Below, one piece after another: positions 1-11,129 of a stretch of DNA of 64,000 bases; within the stretch, counting starts at the first letter, position 1; every line of letters starts with the position of its first letter. The stretch is from assembly GCA_963383645.1 (NCBI GenBank), contig OY726558.1, positions 179,023,134 through 179,087,133 of the forward strand, given 5' to 3'. A model generated the notes under the pieces. The model was given only the letters and a program-made list of their open reading frames with translations, did not search any database and had not been told where the DNA came from. The DNA is from Muscardinus avellanarius (taxonomy: Eukaryota; Chordata; Mammalia; Rodentia; Gliridae). The position numbers and the translations under genes are program-made.

Positions 1-29
1 CTCATTGTGTGTCTGTGTTTGTAAATGTG

Positions 30-226
30 TGTGTTATTGGAAATTGAACCCAGGAGCAGTCTACCTTGAGCTACACTGTTAGCTCTATTTTATTTTTATT
101 TTCAAACAGGGTCTCACTAAGTTGCAGAAGGCTTTGCTAAGTTGCTGATTCTGGCTGTGAATTCGTGATCCTCTTGTCTCAGCCTCACAGGTGGTGGAAT
201 TACAGGCACCTTCCACCATATCTGGT
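30..226 (-). mobile_element. B1-dID-type SINE, diverged
   Basis: Reading the minus strand gives a 7SL/B1-like left part followed by an ID-like right part. On the plus strand the end is recognisable from the ID block (GAACCCAGGAGCAG...) through AACAGGGTCTCACTAAGTTGC to TGGTGGAATTACAGGCACC. Strong divergence marks it as an old copy. Confidence 0.8.
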
Positions 227-451
227 TCTTATCATTGTTTAGCAAGTTAGCAGATATAAGCATTTTGTGGATATTTTCACATGTTTTAGGTTGTTGTTAT
301 TTCATACCCTGGAAAGTGATCAAGACCTAATTTCTAACATTATATAATTATAAGAAAAAATATATTGTCCCCTCATCCTGTGTTTATAATACTTATGTAA
401 AATATGATGATGAAACTTTAGAAAGTCCCAAGTTACTTATAAGGTTAAAGC

Positions 452-600
452 AAGTTCCAGACCAGCATGAGCAATTTAGTAAGATCCTGTCTCAAAAAAA
501 AAAAAAAACTAAATTTTCAAAAGGAGCTGTAGATATAGTTCAATAATACAGCCCTTGGCTTCAATCCTGAATATAGCAAAAAAGAGAGAGAAAAAAAAAA
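452..600 (+). mobile_element. B1-dID-type SINE fragment, diverged
   Basis: The stretch carries the central B1 signature (CCAGACCAGCATGAGCAA, GATCCTGTCTCAAAAA) followed by a decayed ID-like part and an A-rich tail. The first half of the B1 monomer is missing or unrecognisable. Confidence 0.6.
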
Positions 601-1340
601 GTCCAAAAATTATAACCTAGAAAGAAAGGAAGAGGAAGCCTGTAGAAATTAAGATTTCACTAGTATAAGCTTCAAAGCTTGTAATTTATTTGTAAGTAAA
701 AACAAGAAATTTCAGAATTGGGGAAGGTAACAGGGATACCATTTTGGGGGTCAAGAATAGAAAATAAGTAAGAAAATATTTTTAGTTTTATTTTTATGAA
801 ATATTATATAAAAATGCTTTGTGAAGTATGAAAATATTTTATCACATAAAATTTTTTTCCAAAACATATAGAAACACCAAGTGGAGAGAGCATAGTGGTT
901 TTTAATAAACTGCAGTGTAACTAATAACAATTTCATATTGCTTTAGGTTATATGAGATGCTTCTCACCTAATTCCCACAATTTGTATATAATATTTTCAA
1001 ATTGCATAAATGCTATTTTGTCTGTCACTTGGCATAAAGCAAAGTATTTCAAGAGTTAATATGGAAAACAGCATTTAAGATAATGTGCTTTAATAAGTTA
1101 TGTTTTGTGAGCAAATGATGTAAAAAGTAACAGTAAACAAAGTGCTTTAAAGTTTCTATAGAAAACTATGTTAAATATCATACTACAGGTCAGTTTTCTG
1201 ACAAATGAATAAGAAACATCCATGAGAACTGAGTTACTGATAATAAATTTTAAAATTCCAGTAAATCAGAGAGGAGGAGCAAATTAAAATTTTATAAAGT
1301 TCCTGTAACTGTGAATTTTTGTTTTCTTAATGTACATTTG
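601..1340. other. AT-rich intergenic sequence, nothing recognised
   Basis: No convincing reading frame, repeat family or RNA gene is visible. A 61-codon minus-strand frame at 751-936 is low-complexity F/K/I-rich translation typical of AT-rich DNA. Confidence 0.6.
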
Positions 1341-1344
1341 GATC

Positions 1345-2118
1345 TTCATAATGCTATCACATCGATCTACCATTCCTGGAGGGATTGAAACGTAAATGTA
1401 GCTGCTATGGAGATCAGTGTGGAGATTCCTCAGAAAAATGGGAATTGATCCACTATATAATCCATTTATACCATTCCTGAGTATTTTCCCAAAGAGACTA
1501 AAATAAAAAATATTATGTTGATAAATGCATATCCACGTTTATAGCATCATAATTCATAATAACCAAATAATTGAATCAACCTAGATGTCCATCAACAAAT
1601 GAATGTTTTACAAATTTATGGAATCTGTGTACATATATATATATATTCCATAAATTTATATATATAATCCATATATATATATTTTTATGGAATATACTCA
1701 GCAATATAAAAGAGCAAAAAGATGTAATTTGTAGGAAAATAGATGGACCTCAAGAATAATAATGATATGTGAGATTAGCCAGTTTAAAAAATAGAGTCAT
1801 ATGTTTTCTTTCATATGCAAAAGCTAGGGAGTAATTGAAATACAAAATGGACTTTAGATAATGAAGGAGACGCTCCAATAAACTGGAAGAGGTAACCTTG
1901 GGGAAGAAATTGGTAGAATTAATGAAGTAAACAGTTCCACTGACCTTATGTACATGCATAAGAATATTGATACTAATCTTATCATGTATGGGTAATGGAG
2001 AGAGTAGGAGGGGAGCCAGGGGAAAACTCATCAAATGCTGTGAGCATGTATTTCACTATCACTGAATTACATTATGATGTGAGATTATAATGCACACAAT
2101 AGTATGCAATAAAATGTT
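1345..2118 (+). mobile_element. L1 3' end (ORF2 C-terminus plus 3'UTR), decayed
   Basis: The plus strand follows the L1 order: CTACCATTCCTGGAGGGATT, then the 'CCTAGATGTCCATCAACAAA' region, then the C-terminal ORF2 stretch that precedes the 3'UTR, ending near AATGCACACAATAGTATGC. Stops and an AT-rich palindromic patch (about 1618-1695) break the frame, so this is a dead, 5'-truncated copy. Confidence 0.8.
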
Positions 2119-2427
2119 ATCCCAACTTTCAATGACTGGCTAAAAGCACAGCGATGCATGTAAATATTTTGCATGTGTATCAATAATATCAATAATAAAC
2201 TCTTCCCTGAAAATTTTCTGTTCCTTTAACTAAGACCAAAAAAAATTAAGGTTTTAATATATTATGCAAATTTGACCTCCTAGTTAATTGCATATATATA
2301 TATATGGCATGAGCAATTTTGTAGGACAATGAGAACTTCAAGTCCTTTTTTCTACAGAGAGTAACCCTGACTATTCATGCCAGTATTATAAAATCCAATC
2401 AGGGTTTATTTGATTGGTTAAAAATCT

Positions 2428-2632
2428 TGCTGGCACTTGCCTGTAATTGCAGTACTTTGGTAGCTTCAGCAGAAGGATCACAATTTCAAGGACAGCTTCA
2501 GAAACTTAGCAAGGTCTTCAGCAACTTAGTGAAACCCATCTCTAATTTAATTAGTTAATAATATAATAGGACTGAGGATATAAGTCAGGGAGGCTAGAAT
2601 GCTACTGGGGATCCAATCTCCAGTACTACACT
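2428..2632 (+). mobile_element. B1-dID-type SINE, diverged
   Basis: B1-like part (GGCACTTGCCTGTAATTGCA, GAAGGATCACAATTTCAAGG) is followed by an ID-like part ending CCAATCTCCAGTACTACA. A long pyrimidine microsatellite has grown where the A-tail would be. Confidence 0.75.
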
Positions 2633-2647
2633 TTCTGTCTCTGTTCT

Positions 2648-2725
<78 letters not shown>

Positions 2726-2727
2726 AT
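2633..2727 (+). repeat. (CT)n-(CA)n compound microsatellite
   Basis: About 50 bases of pure CT dinucleotides (2651-2700) pass directly into 13 CA dinucleotides (2701-2727) at the 3' end of the preceding SINE. Confidence 0.95.
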
Positions 2728-3279
2728 ATGCATACAAGTCACAAGTAAAATCAGTAATTGCATTACTAATTTGTGGAAAGTAGTTAGCCTTCCCTCGTTT
2801 ATGTTAATGGGAGTGAGCTAGAAATAGCTGTATAGTAGAAAATTGTGAACATAATCCGTGCTAAAGTTTTGAACAATTTAATTGCACCCTGTTTTTTTCT
2901 TAGATATTAACATTAGTCTACAAATATTTTTCAAGTTCTCATAGGATGTTTGTTGCCAGATAATTTTTGATATTAAGTTATGCTTTGAATTTACTATTAA
3001 TCTAACATAATTGTAATTATAAATATATTTTAATAGAAATCATATATTTTATTAAGTGACATTTATTATTATGCCTTATAACAATAATGACGTCTTTACA
3101 TCCACATATTATATCAATAATTTGAAGTAATTTTGAGGGAAATATTTAAGTTATAACAACAAAAGAGAGAGTGGTGGGAAATGATTGTATAATTGATCTA
3201 GGCCTGTATTGTTGAATGTCTAGGTACTTTATTCAACTCAATATTTTCTACAAATATAAGATGAAATGAAAATATGATA

Positions 3280-3450
3280 TAGTTCTTGAAAAGTTGAGAC
3301 AGGAGGGTCACAGGTTGGAGGACAGTCTTGGAAATTTAGCAAGAACCTCAGAAACTTAGTAAGATCCTATTTCAAAATAAAATAAATAAATGAATGAATA
3401 AAAAGTTAAAAGGCCTGGGTGTGTAGCCCAGAGGTAGAATGCCCTGGCAT
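3280..3450 (+). mobile_element. B1-dID-type SINE, 5'-truncated
   Basis: It begins within the B1 monomer (TTGAGACAGGAGGGTCACAG), has the B1/ID linker GATCCTATTTCAAAATAAAA and the ID piece GTGTAGCCCAGAGGTAGAAT, then runs into an AT-rich array. Confidence 0.8.
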
Positions 3451-3592
3451 TATATATATAATTATATATATAAATATATAAATTATATATAGTTATATAT
3501 TATATACAATTATATTAAATATATAAATTATATAATTATATATTATATAACTATATATAAATTATATATATATATAATGATATATAAATAGA
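3451..3592. repeat. AT-rich array (TATA/AATT mixture)
   Basis: About 140 bp of almost pure A/T made of TATATA and AATTATATA blocks, self-complementary over many short stretches, lying at the tail of a SINE. Confidence 0.9.
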
Positions 3593-4954
3593 TACTATTT
3601 TCTGATAAAATACATTATTGCACCAAAACAAATGTATATGCATTTTTGCATCCTTCACCAAAATTAAGCGGACTGATTTTTCCAAAGGAGTATTATATGA
3701 GAATATGCAGAAATATTCACCTGAGGGAATTTCTTAGACTCTCACAGACTAGGTAAAGTAAGTTATGAAAAAATATAATCATCACTTCTTATGTGTCTGT
3801 ACTGATATTTGTGAATATTATCTTCATAGAGCAATTGTAAAAGAAATTAGAGATTGATATTTTGTGTCATGCTTGTGTCTAGGGTTATTTATAAGATTTG
3901 ATTTTAAACACTCCACATCCGTTTTTACGATGACAGCATTGAATGTGGTAGCAGAATGCTTGAGCCTACTTTTCATTCCACTTGAACATTGATCTGTGAA
4001 AAAGCTGTAGCAGCAATGTTAATCAATGCATAAAGCTAGCACTGCCATTCCATAATTCACCCAGATAGAGACAAGAAATGGTGGACCCCGCGTTAATATG
4101 TGGCCACACTCATCTGGATTGCAGTCAGTTTAATTTAAGCAGGAGCCAAGTAGATCATTTATCAGGATTGAATGTATTACTGTAATTCATTGCAGTGATT
4201 GTAAGGAAACAGCAGTAGAGGAGATGTGTGGCTGTAAGTCATAATGACTCAACCTGGCTGCTTGCTTCCTATAGTGCTATTTTCAGCTAGAACAGTCTTT
4301 CTCTCCAAAATTCTAGTACACCGTTGACTTATGCAAAAAATGAGCTGGGATAAACAAAGCATCGCCTTCCACAATATATTGAGAAAGATTAAAAGTCAGT
4401 CCATTCATTTCAAAATAAAAGAGGCATTTGTGAGATAAATACATTATGCTGATCACCAATCCTCCCCCTTTTTTACAAAACATTCTGTTCTTCATTCCAG
4501 ATTGCAAAATTTTGGCCTCATATACTTCTTAATATTTCTATAGCTTTTTGGAGAATTTAAGCATTTTCATCCAGGTGTGCCCATGCTAGTTAGCATTTAA
4601 ATGCTGAACAATGGTAGTTAATTTTATTTTCCTTCACCACAATGAGGCCTCATATCAGGTGAAATGAAACTGGTTCAGTTATGTAATATATGTTCTTCCA
4701 CCCAATCTTATTTTCTTTTCTTCAAATATAATTAAAACAATGATATGTTCCTGAATTATGTAAGTGAATTGCAAAACCTCTCCACTGTTTCTCAGTGTCC
4801 CCTCAAAGTCATTAATTTTTTACCATATTAGTAATAAAATAATAGATAAAAGCAGTTTTAGGTTTAACAATATATTTTTTACTATTTATATTCTGACTCA
4901 AACATTGGAAAAGAGCCTTTTGAGGAGTTACCCCATGTAAGCTTTGTGCGCGCC
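3593..4954. other. Non-repetitive intergenic sequence
   Basis: No repeat family recognised. The section about 3890-4260 has more even base composition than its surroundings and no reading frame, which is compatible with a conserved non-coding block but does not prove one. Confidence 0.4.

Positions 4955-4960
<6 letters not shown>

Positions 4961-5012
<52 letters not shown>
4961..5012 (+). repeat. (CT)n microsatellite
   Basis: About 26 uninterrupted CT dinucleotides. The reverse-strand translation (repeated Arg-Glu) is meaningless. Confidence 0.95.
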
Positions 5013-5013
<1 letters not shown>

Positions 5014-5023
5014 GATAAAATTT

Positions 5024-5163
5024 CTGGGTGTAATAGCACACACCTGTAATCCTGGCAATGGTACAAACTAAGGCAGAAGGATTCCAAGTTTCAGGAGCGC
5101 CTCAGTAACTTACTGAGACTCTGTTTCAAAATAAAAAGCAAAAAAAAAAAAAAAAAAAAAAAA
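5024..5163 (+). mobile_element. B1-like SINE monomer with poly(A)
   Basis: Only the B1-like half is present: TGTAATAGCACACACCTGTA through GACTCTGTTTCAAAATAAAA, then an uninterrupted A-run of about 24. The ID half is absent. Confidence 0.8.
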
Positions 5164-5659
5164 GCTAGGCATTTTAAGTGTATTATTTGGTTTTCTAAAG
5201 CATATTCATATTGTTATACCACTGTGAGTACATTTGAAATATCAAACAACTTATAATCTATTTCATTGTGATCTTGTGTTCTTTATCTTCCTAATGAGCC
5301 AATACCTATCTCTCTATCTCACTGTCTAGGGTCCTAGTAAACTAGATACTCATTAACAGGTTTCTACTTATTAACAAGTTTCTTACATTTTTTTCTGTGT
5401 CAACATTTAAGTACTCTATAGATGTCCTCTAAATAGAATGGTGATTAAAAAAAATACCAATGTCCAAGTATTGACTCCCTAGAAACTAAAACTTAAGCCC
5501 AAATTCTAAAGTACCACCTATAATATTTATATTTCATTTTTCACCCATCTCCCACTCAAATCACTCATTTTGTCCACACTTATCTGCTAGAATTATTGGA
5601 CCTTACTGTTTTAGTAGCTGTGAATTTTCCAGTGTATTAATTTTGTGAGTGTATGTGTA

Positions 5660-5857
5660 AGTATATGTGACACTAGGCATTGAACTCAGGGGCAGTCTAC
5701 CTCTGAGGTACATCCAAGTCTTTTTTTATTTTGGAAAACATTTTACTAAGCTATGGAAGGCCTCACTAAATTGATGAGTCTGGCTGCAAATTTGAGATCC
5801 ACCTGTCTCAGCCTCCCAGGTTCTGGGATTACAAGCATGTGCAACCACATCAAGCTA
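5660..5857 (-). mobile_element. B1-dID-type SINE, diverged
   Basis: Antisense copy: an ID-like block (GCATTGAACTCAGGGGCAGT), then the B1 part ending CTGGGATTACAAGCATGTGC. Confidence 0.85.
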
Positions 5858-5889
5858 CTGAGTATTAATTCTTTGAGAAGGACCATCAA

Positions 5890-6770
5890 CCCTTTTTAAA
5901 TTTTTACTTATTAAATTATTATTGGTACATTGTAATTATATATTGTAGTGAGATTCAGCATGATAGAAAAAAACACATACACAGCATGTGTTACGTGTTT
6001 TCTTCCAGATCCCACTCTGCTCCCTCCAAATTTTTCCATCATCAGACATCCTTCTTCACCTTTCCACATCCCTCCCCAAATCCCTTTCCACTAGTGGCTC
6101 TTCTCATGTATCTGATGCCCTCTTTGTTTCCTGGTCTCTTTATGAGTGACTGGCTAATCACACTAAGTGTAATGTTCTTGAGTCCCATCATGTCTCTGCA
6201 AATGACAAAACTATCTTTTTTTATATGAGTAAGTAAAATTCCAATGTGTGCCTATACCATAATTTCATAATCCATTTATATGTTGATAAACAGGCTGGTT
6301 CCATAATTTGGCTATTGTAAATTGCTCTGATATAAACATGGAAATCCATATATTCCTCTAGTAATTTGATTTCAGTTCTTCTGGAGAGATCTTCAATGGT
6401 GATATAGCTAGATTACAAGGTAATCTAGCCTTTGCAGTCTTTCGCAGTCTTTTAAGGAGCACCCACACTGATCTCCATAGTCGCTGCATTACTGTGTAAC
6501 GCTATCAACTGTGTATAAAGGTTCCTATGTCCTCACCTTTTTATCAACATTTGTTGTTGTTTATATTCTTCATGATTGACATTCTAACTGGAGTTAGATG
6601 AAATCTGAGTATTGTTTTAATTTGCAGGCCTTATTGCAATTTGCATTTCTTCTTTGAGAAGTGTTTATTCAGATCCATTGCTCATTTATATTAGATTTTT
6701 TCTTTATATATTCTAGATATTAAAATTTTGTCAGAGAAGCCTGCTCTGTATTTCTATATTTGTAGGGTTT
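5890..6770 (-). mobile_element. L1 3' end, antisense (3'UTR and ORF2 C-terminus)
   Basis: Starts with ATTATTGGTACATTGTAATT, the reverse complement of the lineage-specific L1 end. It continues through antisense ORF2 landmarks: AATCCATTTATATGTTGATA, CATAATTTGGCTATTGTAAA and GATTGACATTCTAACTGGAG. It has multiple frameshifts. Confidence 0.85.
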
Positions 6771-6790
6771 TTGTTGTTGTTTAATTGTTG

Positions 6791-6823
<33 letters not shown>

Positions 6824-6824
6824 T
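6791..6824. repeat. (T)n(GT)n simple repeat
   Basis: About 20 T residues followed by seven GT dinucleotides, directly beyond the antisense L1. Confidence 0.9.
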
Positions 6825-7290
6825 TAGCTCTTTTCCCCATTCCTTTTATAAGCTTTTTTCCTCTTTCCTGTCTACTCTCTTCTCTCCATTCTTTTGTTCT
6901 TTTTTCTTTTCTTTTCTTTGTTGTTCTAAATTTATTTCATATCACTACACTTAATACCCAAATGCTCTACACTCGCTACTAGAATGCTCCTATACATGCA
7001 CTATCTCTAATATCTATTATATATTAACTTACTACATTCACAATCTCAATTTTCTCAATCCTATCCTATACCCTATTCTTGCATCCATTACTCCGGGTTC
7101 TTCCTCCTTATTCAACCCTCACCATTGAGTGCAACACAATTTTCTCTTCTTCATACACATTGAAACCTCGAAATCTCTACTGCTGAGACTGAACCAGATA
7201 GGTGAACCACCAGAAAGGACTTCTAGACACTAAGGACAAACTAGCCACAGCTAACTGAAAAACCACCCAGTATCTCACATATTGAAATGT
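6825..7290. other. Pyrimidine-rich block of unknown type
   Basis: A strongly C/T-biased stretch (6825-7180), then a more mixed segment to about 7290. No known repeat consensus is recognised. It adjoins the antisense L1 and could be an unfamiliar L1-associated segment, but nothing here proves this. Confidence 0.35.
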
Positions 7291-8925
7291 AAAAATGTAT
7301 AGAGCATAAACTGTTCTGCTCACACCTCTGAGCCAACTCTTATAATGGAGGTGACATACAGGTCCATGGATCTTAACACCTGGAACAAATCAATGTCTTA
7401 TCCCTAAAGTGTTAGGGCAGAGATGGCTCAGTCAATTGATTTAAAATGTTTGTATACCTTTATGTTATTATTTGAAAATGAATTTAAGAAGGCTTTTTAT
7501 CTCAAAGTGCTTAATCATTGTAAATTTTGGTAAATTTTAGGGGAATTCTTCTATTTATCTTTAGTCATTGTTATTATTAGAGCTTACCAATATTTTATAC
7601 TAAATTGGCATATCATTTATCAACATTCATACTTCTCTATTAGGTATGTTGTGTTTGTTAAACACTATTTTTCTAAGAAAAACACTTATTTTCTAAATGG
7701 AATTAATAGTTAATAATGCTGGCTATACCAAAATAAGTTTATTTTTGTAATTTTTGACATGATATTTTTAAAATCTGTATGCTATTAGTGGTATAGGAAG
7801 ACTGGTTCTGGGTTCAGAAGAAAAATAAAATGCTTGTAAGTGATTTTGGATGAGTACTTCTTTCATTCACTTACTAAAAGTAATATTTTCATTTAATAGT
7901 CAGAAACTAAAGATGCAAAAGTGCTACATTACAATCAAGCAGAATGCTACTGAATAAACAAGTATACCGATTATTGCCAGTGTTCTAGGCATTGTAATAG
8001 AGGCATAAGAAGTGTTCTAAAGAATACTGTGGAGAACAAAATTAGATCTTTTTTGAGAGATTGCATATAATTTTATAACAAAGGAGCCCCCAACTGGGCT
8101 TTTAAGTAGTAGGAGTTGTATTGATAAAGAAAAGGGTAAAAGAAAAAAATGTGAATAAATTAATGAGTGTGACCACACAGGCCTATTTGAGAATGCTTGA
8201 TGTTCCAAACAATGCTTGTGAACTTGGGCTCTACACTGCAATACCATTTTTCACTTTTCATTCCAATCAAGATAAAGCAGGAAATGACAGGACTGACACA
8301 AAGAACCAGACCTTAAATGCAGGCTTCCTGTTTCTTTGGGACCTTACCACTATCCTAAGACTTTAGAAACCTTCTGCATTTGATTTGATTACTGTCAACT
8401 CTGTATGACAATAAGAATAACCATACTTTGAGACAGTTTTAAGGTCGGCTGTGTTGTTGCATTTTTTGCCCTTTTTCAAGTAAAAAATATATTTGAGAAC
8501 TAAAAATCTTTGGAGGAAGAAACTCACCTTTCACCTGATAAATACTCTTTTTTTGGTAGATTAAAAAGTGTTGATAACATTTGTAAAAGGCATCCTTAAA
8601 TATGATTAGTATTGCCCTTTAAGTTTAAATTTTGAACTTAATTTTTTATGCTTTTTTATGCATTGTAGTCTCATGCCATAAGGTAGTTCATATATATAGT
8701 AACTACATCCAGAAAGCAGTTGGGGAGATTTTCTTTACATCCCTTTTCACTCTGCACTTTCCCCATATAAAATATTGAGTTTGATACTGGAATTTTCACA
8801 TATGTACATAATTTCAATGGAAGTGTACCTTCATTAATTCTCAATCCCTTTGACCTACCCTTCCAAAGAGATCCTCCCTGGCTTGATTGAAAGTTTTTCT
8901 TTATTAACTAAAATACCTGTTATAT
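7291..8925. other. Intergenic sequence, no gene recognised
   Basis: AT-rich sequence without convincing coding potential. The overlapping frames around 8017-8366 on both strands have no family resemblance. About 8700-8880 shares the style of old L1 3'UTR sequence seen at 61590-61830, too weak to assign. Confidence 0.5.
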
Positions 8926-8938
8926 AAAGTCCCTTTTA

Positions 8939-9116
8939 GCTGGGCTTTGTGGTGCATGCTTGTAATCCCCACGCTTGGGAGGCAGAGACAGGAGAATTGC
9001 AAAGGTTTGAAGCCAGACATGCTGGCTTAAGAAACCCTGTTTCCAAATAAAAGATATAGAATAGGTCTGGGAGTGTAGCCAGGAGGTAGAAGGGTTTCCA
9101 GGTACCCCAGTACCAA

Positions 9117-9152
<36 letters not shown>

Positions 9153-9173
9153 AAATAAATAAATAAATTCAAC
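8939..9173 (+). mobile_element. B1-dID SINE with (AAAT)n tail and TSD
   Basis: A full dimer: GGGCTTTGTGGTGCATGCTT (B1 box A region) to TCTGGGAGTGTAGCCAGGAG (ID) and an (AAAT)n tail. It is flanked by near-identical duplications AAAGTCCCTTTT (8926-8937) and AAAGTCTCTTTT (9174-9185), as expected of L1-mediated retroposition. Confidence 0.92.
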
Positions 9174-9365
9174 AAAGTCTCTTTTATATGGCATTTACTT
9201 CATAGCTTCTGCCTTAAGAGAAAACATATGTCCAATCACTTTCTGTGACTTGTTAATCTCACTTAAAAGCATGTTCTTCTGGTCCATTAAATTTTTTGCA
9301 AATAAAATAATTTTTTCTTTTCTCTCTCTCTCTCTTTTTTTTTTTTTTCTTGTGTGTGTGTGTGT

Positions 9366-9566
9366 GTGGTACTGGAGATGGAACCCAGCAGCTTTCCACC
9401 TCCAGGCTATATGCCCAGACCTATATTTTATTTTATTTGGAAACAGGGTTTTACTAAGTTTCTGAGAGCCTCACTAAGTAGCTGAGGCTGGCTTTGAACC
9501 TATGAGAGCCTTCTGCTTCAGTCTCTCAAGTACTGGGATTACAAGTGTGCATCACCACACCCAGCA
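9366..9566 (-). mobile_element. B1-dID SINE, antisense
   Basis: The antisense tail region is (CT)n/(T)n/(GT)n (9320-9368), followed by the ID block (GGTACTGGAGATGGAACCCA) and the B1 part ending GTGCATCACCACACCCAGCA. Confidence 0.9.
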
Positions 9567-10324
9567 TTTTTTTTATTAAGTAGAATTTCATTGTGTGCAA
9601 CATTAAAAAGGTATTAACTAATCTAATATAAACACTATAAATTTTTGGAATTTTTCTATTATCATTTTCTTATATTGCCAGTATGAAATAGCAATTTTAA
9701 GATATAATATAGATTAAACCAAAATACGACTTAAACAAAATTTAACCTAAATTGACTAAATTATAACTAATAAATAATATCATATATTTAAGGGAATTCA
9801 ATTCATCATTTTAAATGTCAAATTTTCCAGTTGAGGGAATTCATCTGTCTATTCCATATGGATACATTTTTCTGGCTTCCATGGGAAGACAATGGTAACA
9901 TAAAATTTCTAACTATGGAAGATAAAATTTGACATTTAAAGATTCTATGTTAAAATGTTCAATCAAATAATAAGGTACTAATGCATTTTTTGTGTGTTTA
10001 CTATAAGACCAGAAATTCAAAACATCTAACAGCATAATATAGAAGTACTATCTTTCCCTGTGATTTTAAAACCTGGGTGTATTTTGAAAGGGCAATCAGA
10101 AAGTCTTTGCAAGGCATTAACTATATAAAATAGAAGAGCAATATAGGGTGACCAGAATGAAATTTCAGACTTTGCTGAGAGAGCCTTGCACTTTTCTAAA
10201 ATTAGTATAGTAGAAACATACATACATTTTAACCAGGATTGCAAATTAGAATAAAAATTTGAAGAAATACGTGACATGACAGATTCAAAATTGTATTGTT
10301 CAATAGATGCATGAAGGGATCATC
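9567..10324. other. AT-rich intergenic sequence, nothing recognised
   Basis: No repeat family or credible reading frame. A minus-strand frame at 10026-10277 has no recognisable domain. Confidence 0.5.
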
Positions 10325-10338
10325 AAGAATAAGCACAA
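10325..10338. repeat. Left target-site duplication of the ORF1-only L1
   Basis: AAGAATAAGCACAA here is repeated exactly at 13115-13128, on the far side of the element's A-rich tail. This pair defines the insertion boundaries. Confidence 0.9.
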
Positions 10339-11129
10339 AGCTTCCGGGAAGATGGCGACCGAGAAAAGCGGGGCTTAAGAGCCCCACTAACAACCAATCT
10401 CCATTACCACAAAATCAGCGCCTTTCATAGCCAGAAAACACCATCACCAGAGAAACAAAAAAATCACCAGGCTCCAGAGAGAAAGCGGTCTGAGAACAGA
10501 GTTGAGAGCCACAGAGGAGATACACCGGCCTCACGCCCAAGGACTCGGCAGCAGCGCCATATTGCCGGTCGCAGCGGCGAATTCACCAGATGGCTACAGC
10601 AAGCCGAGGAGAGACGCTGTGGAACAGCCAGGTGGGATTTTTCAGCACAGGGAACATCTAAAGCTCCCAGTGGCTGAGCTCAGCACACGCTGCAAGGACT
10701 CAAAGCGGAATTCAAAACCAAGAAGAAATAAGCCAGCCTCACGGCCAAGGGCGTAGCAGCGGCGCCATATTGCCACTGGCGGCAGCAGCAAAAAATTCAA
10801 TGAGTCCAATACAGCTACATCTGCAAACTCAAGAACAGTGAGTCAAATTGCGGGCCACAGAGGAGAAATCCCAGTACTGTACTTCCTGGGACTTGACCCA
10901 GTGGGGGAGTGTGGTGGCAGAGATATCACACCATAGGAGAACGTGCAACCTGGCACACCCCACAGTCTAAAGCAGCCTCTATCGACTCCCTGGGTTGGAG
11001 ACTCTGTGATACAACCCAGTAAAGGAGTAGTGGGGTCTGAGATACTACAGACTCGAGATTCAGAGCACCTTAAGTGAAGTCATAGTGACTCAAGGGAAGA
11101 ACCCAGAGAAGGCACAAACTTCCGAAATC
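10339..11129 (+). promoter_or_regulatory. L1 5'UTR with predicted internal promoter
   Basis: The first bases contain GAAGATGGCGACC, which holds the YY1-type core (AAGATGGC) that positions transcription at base +1 in L1 elements. Two related segments, about 10527-10585 and about 10733-10790, both contain a CCTCACG(C/G)CCAAGG block and GCGCCATATTGCC. They lie about 206 bp apart and look like degenerate tandem promoter units. Confidence 0.75.

Noticed and set aside
4812..5087. Frame with repeated Arg-Glu (91 codons, minus strand)
   Set aside because: It is a translated (CT)n microsatellite.
11085..11129. Upstream extension of ORF1 to a GTG start
   Set aside because: The in-frame ATG at 11130 gives the typical L1 start MGK; the extension has no ATG and is 5'UTR.
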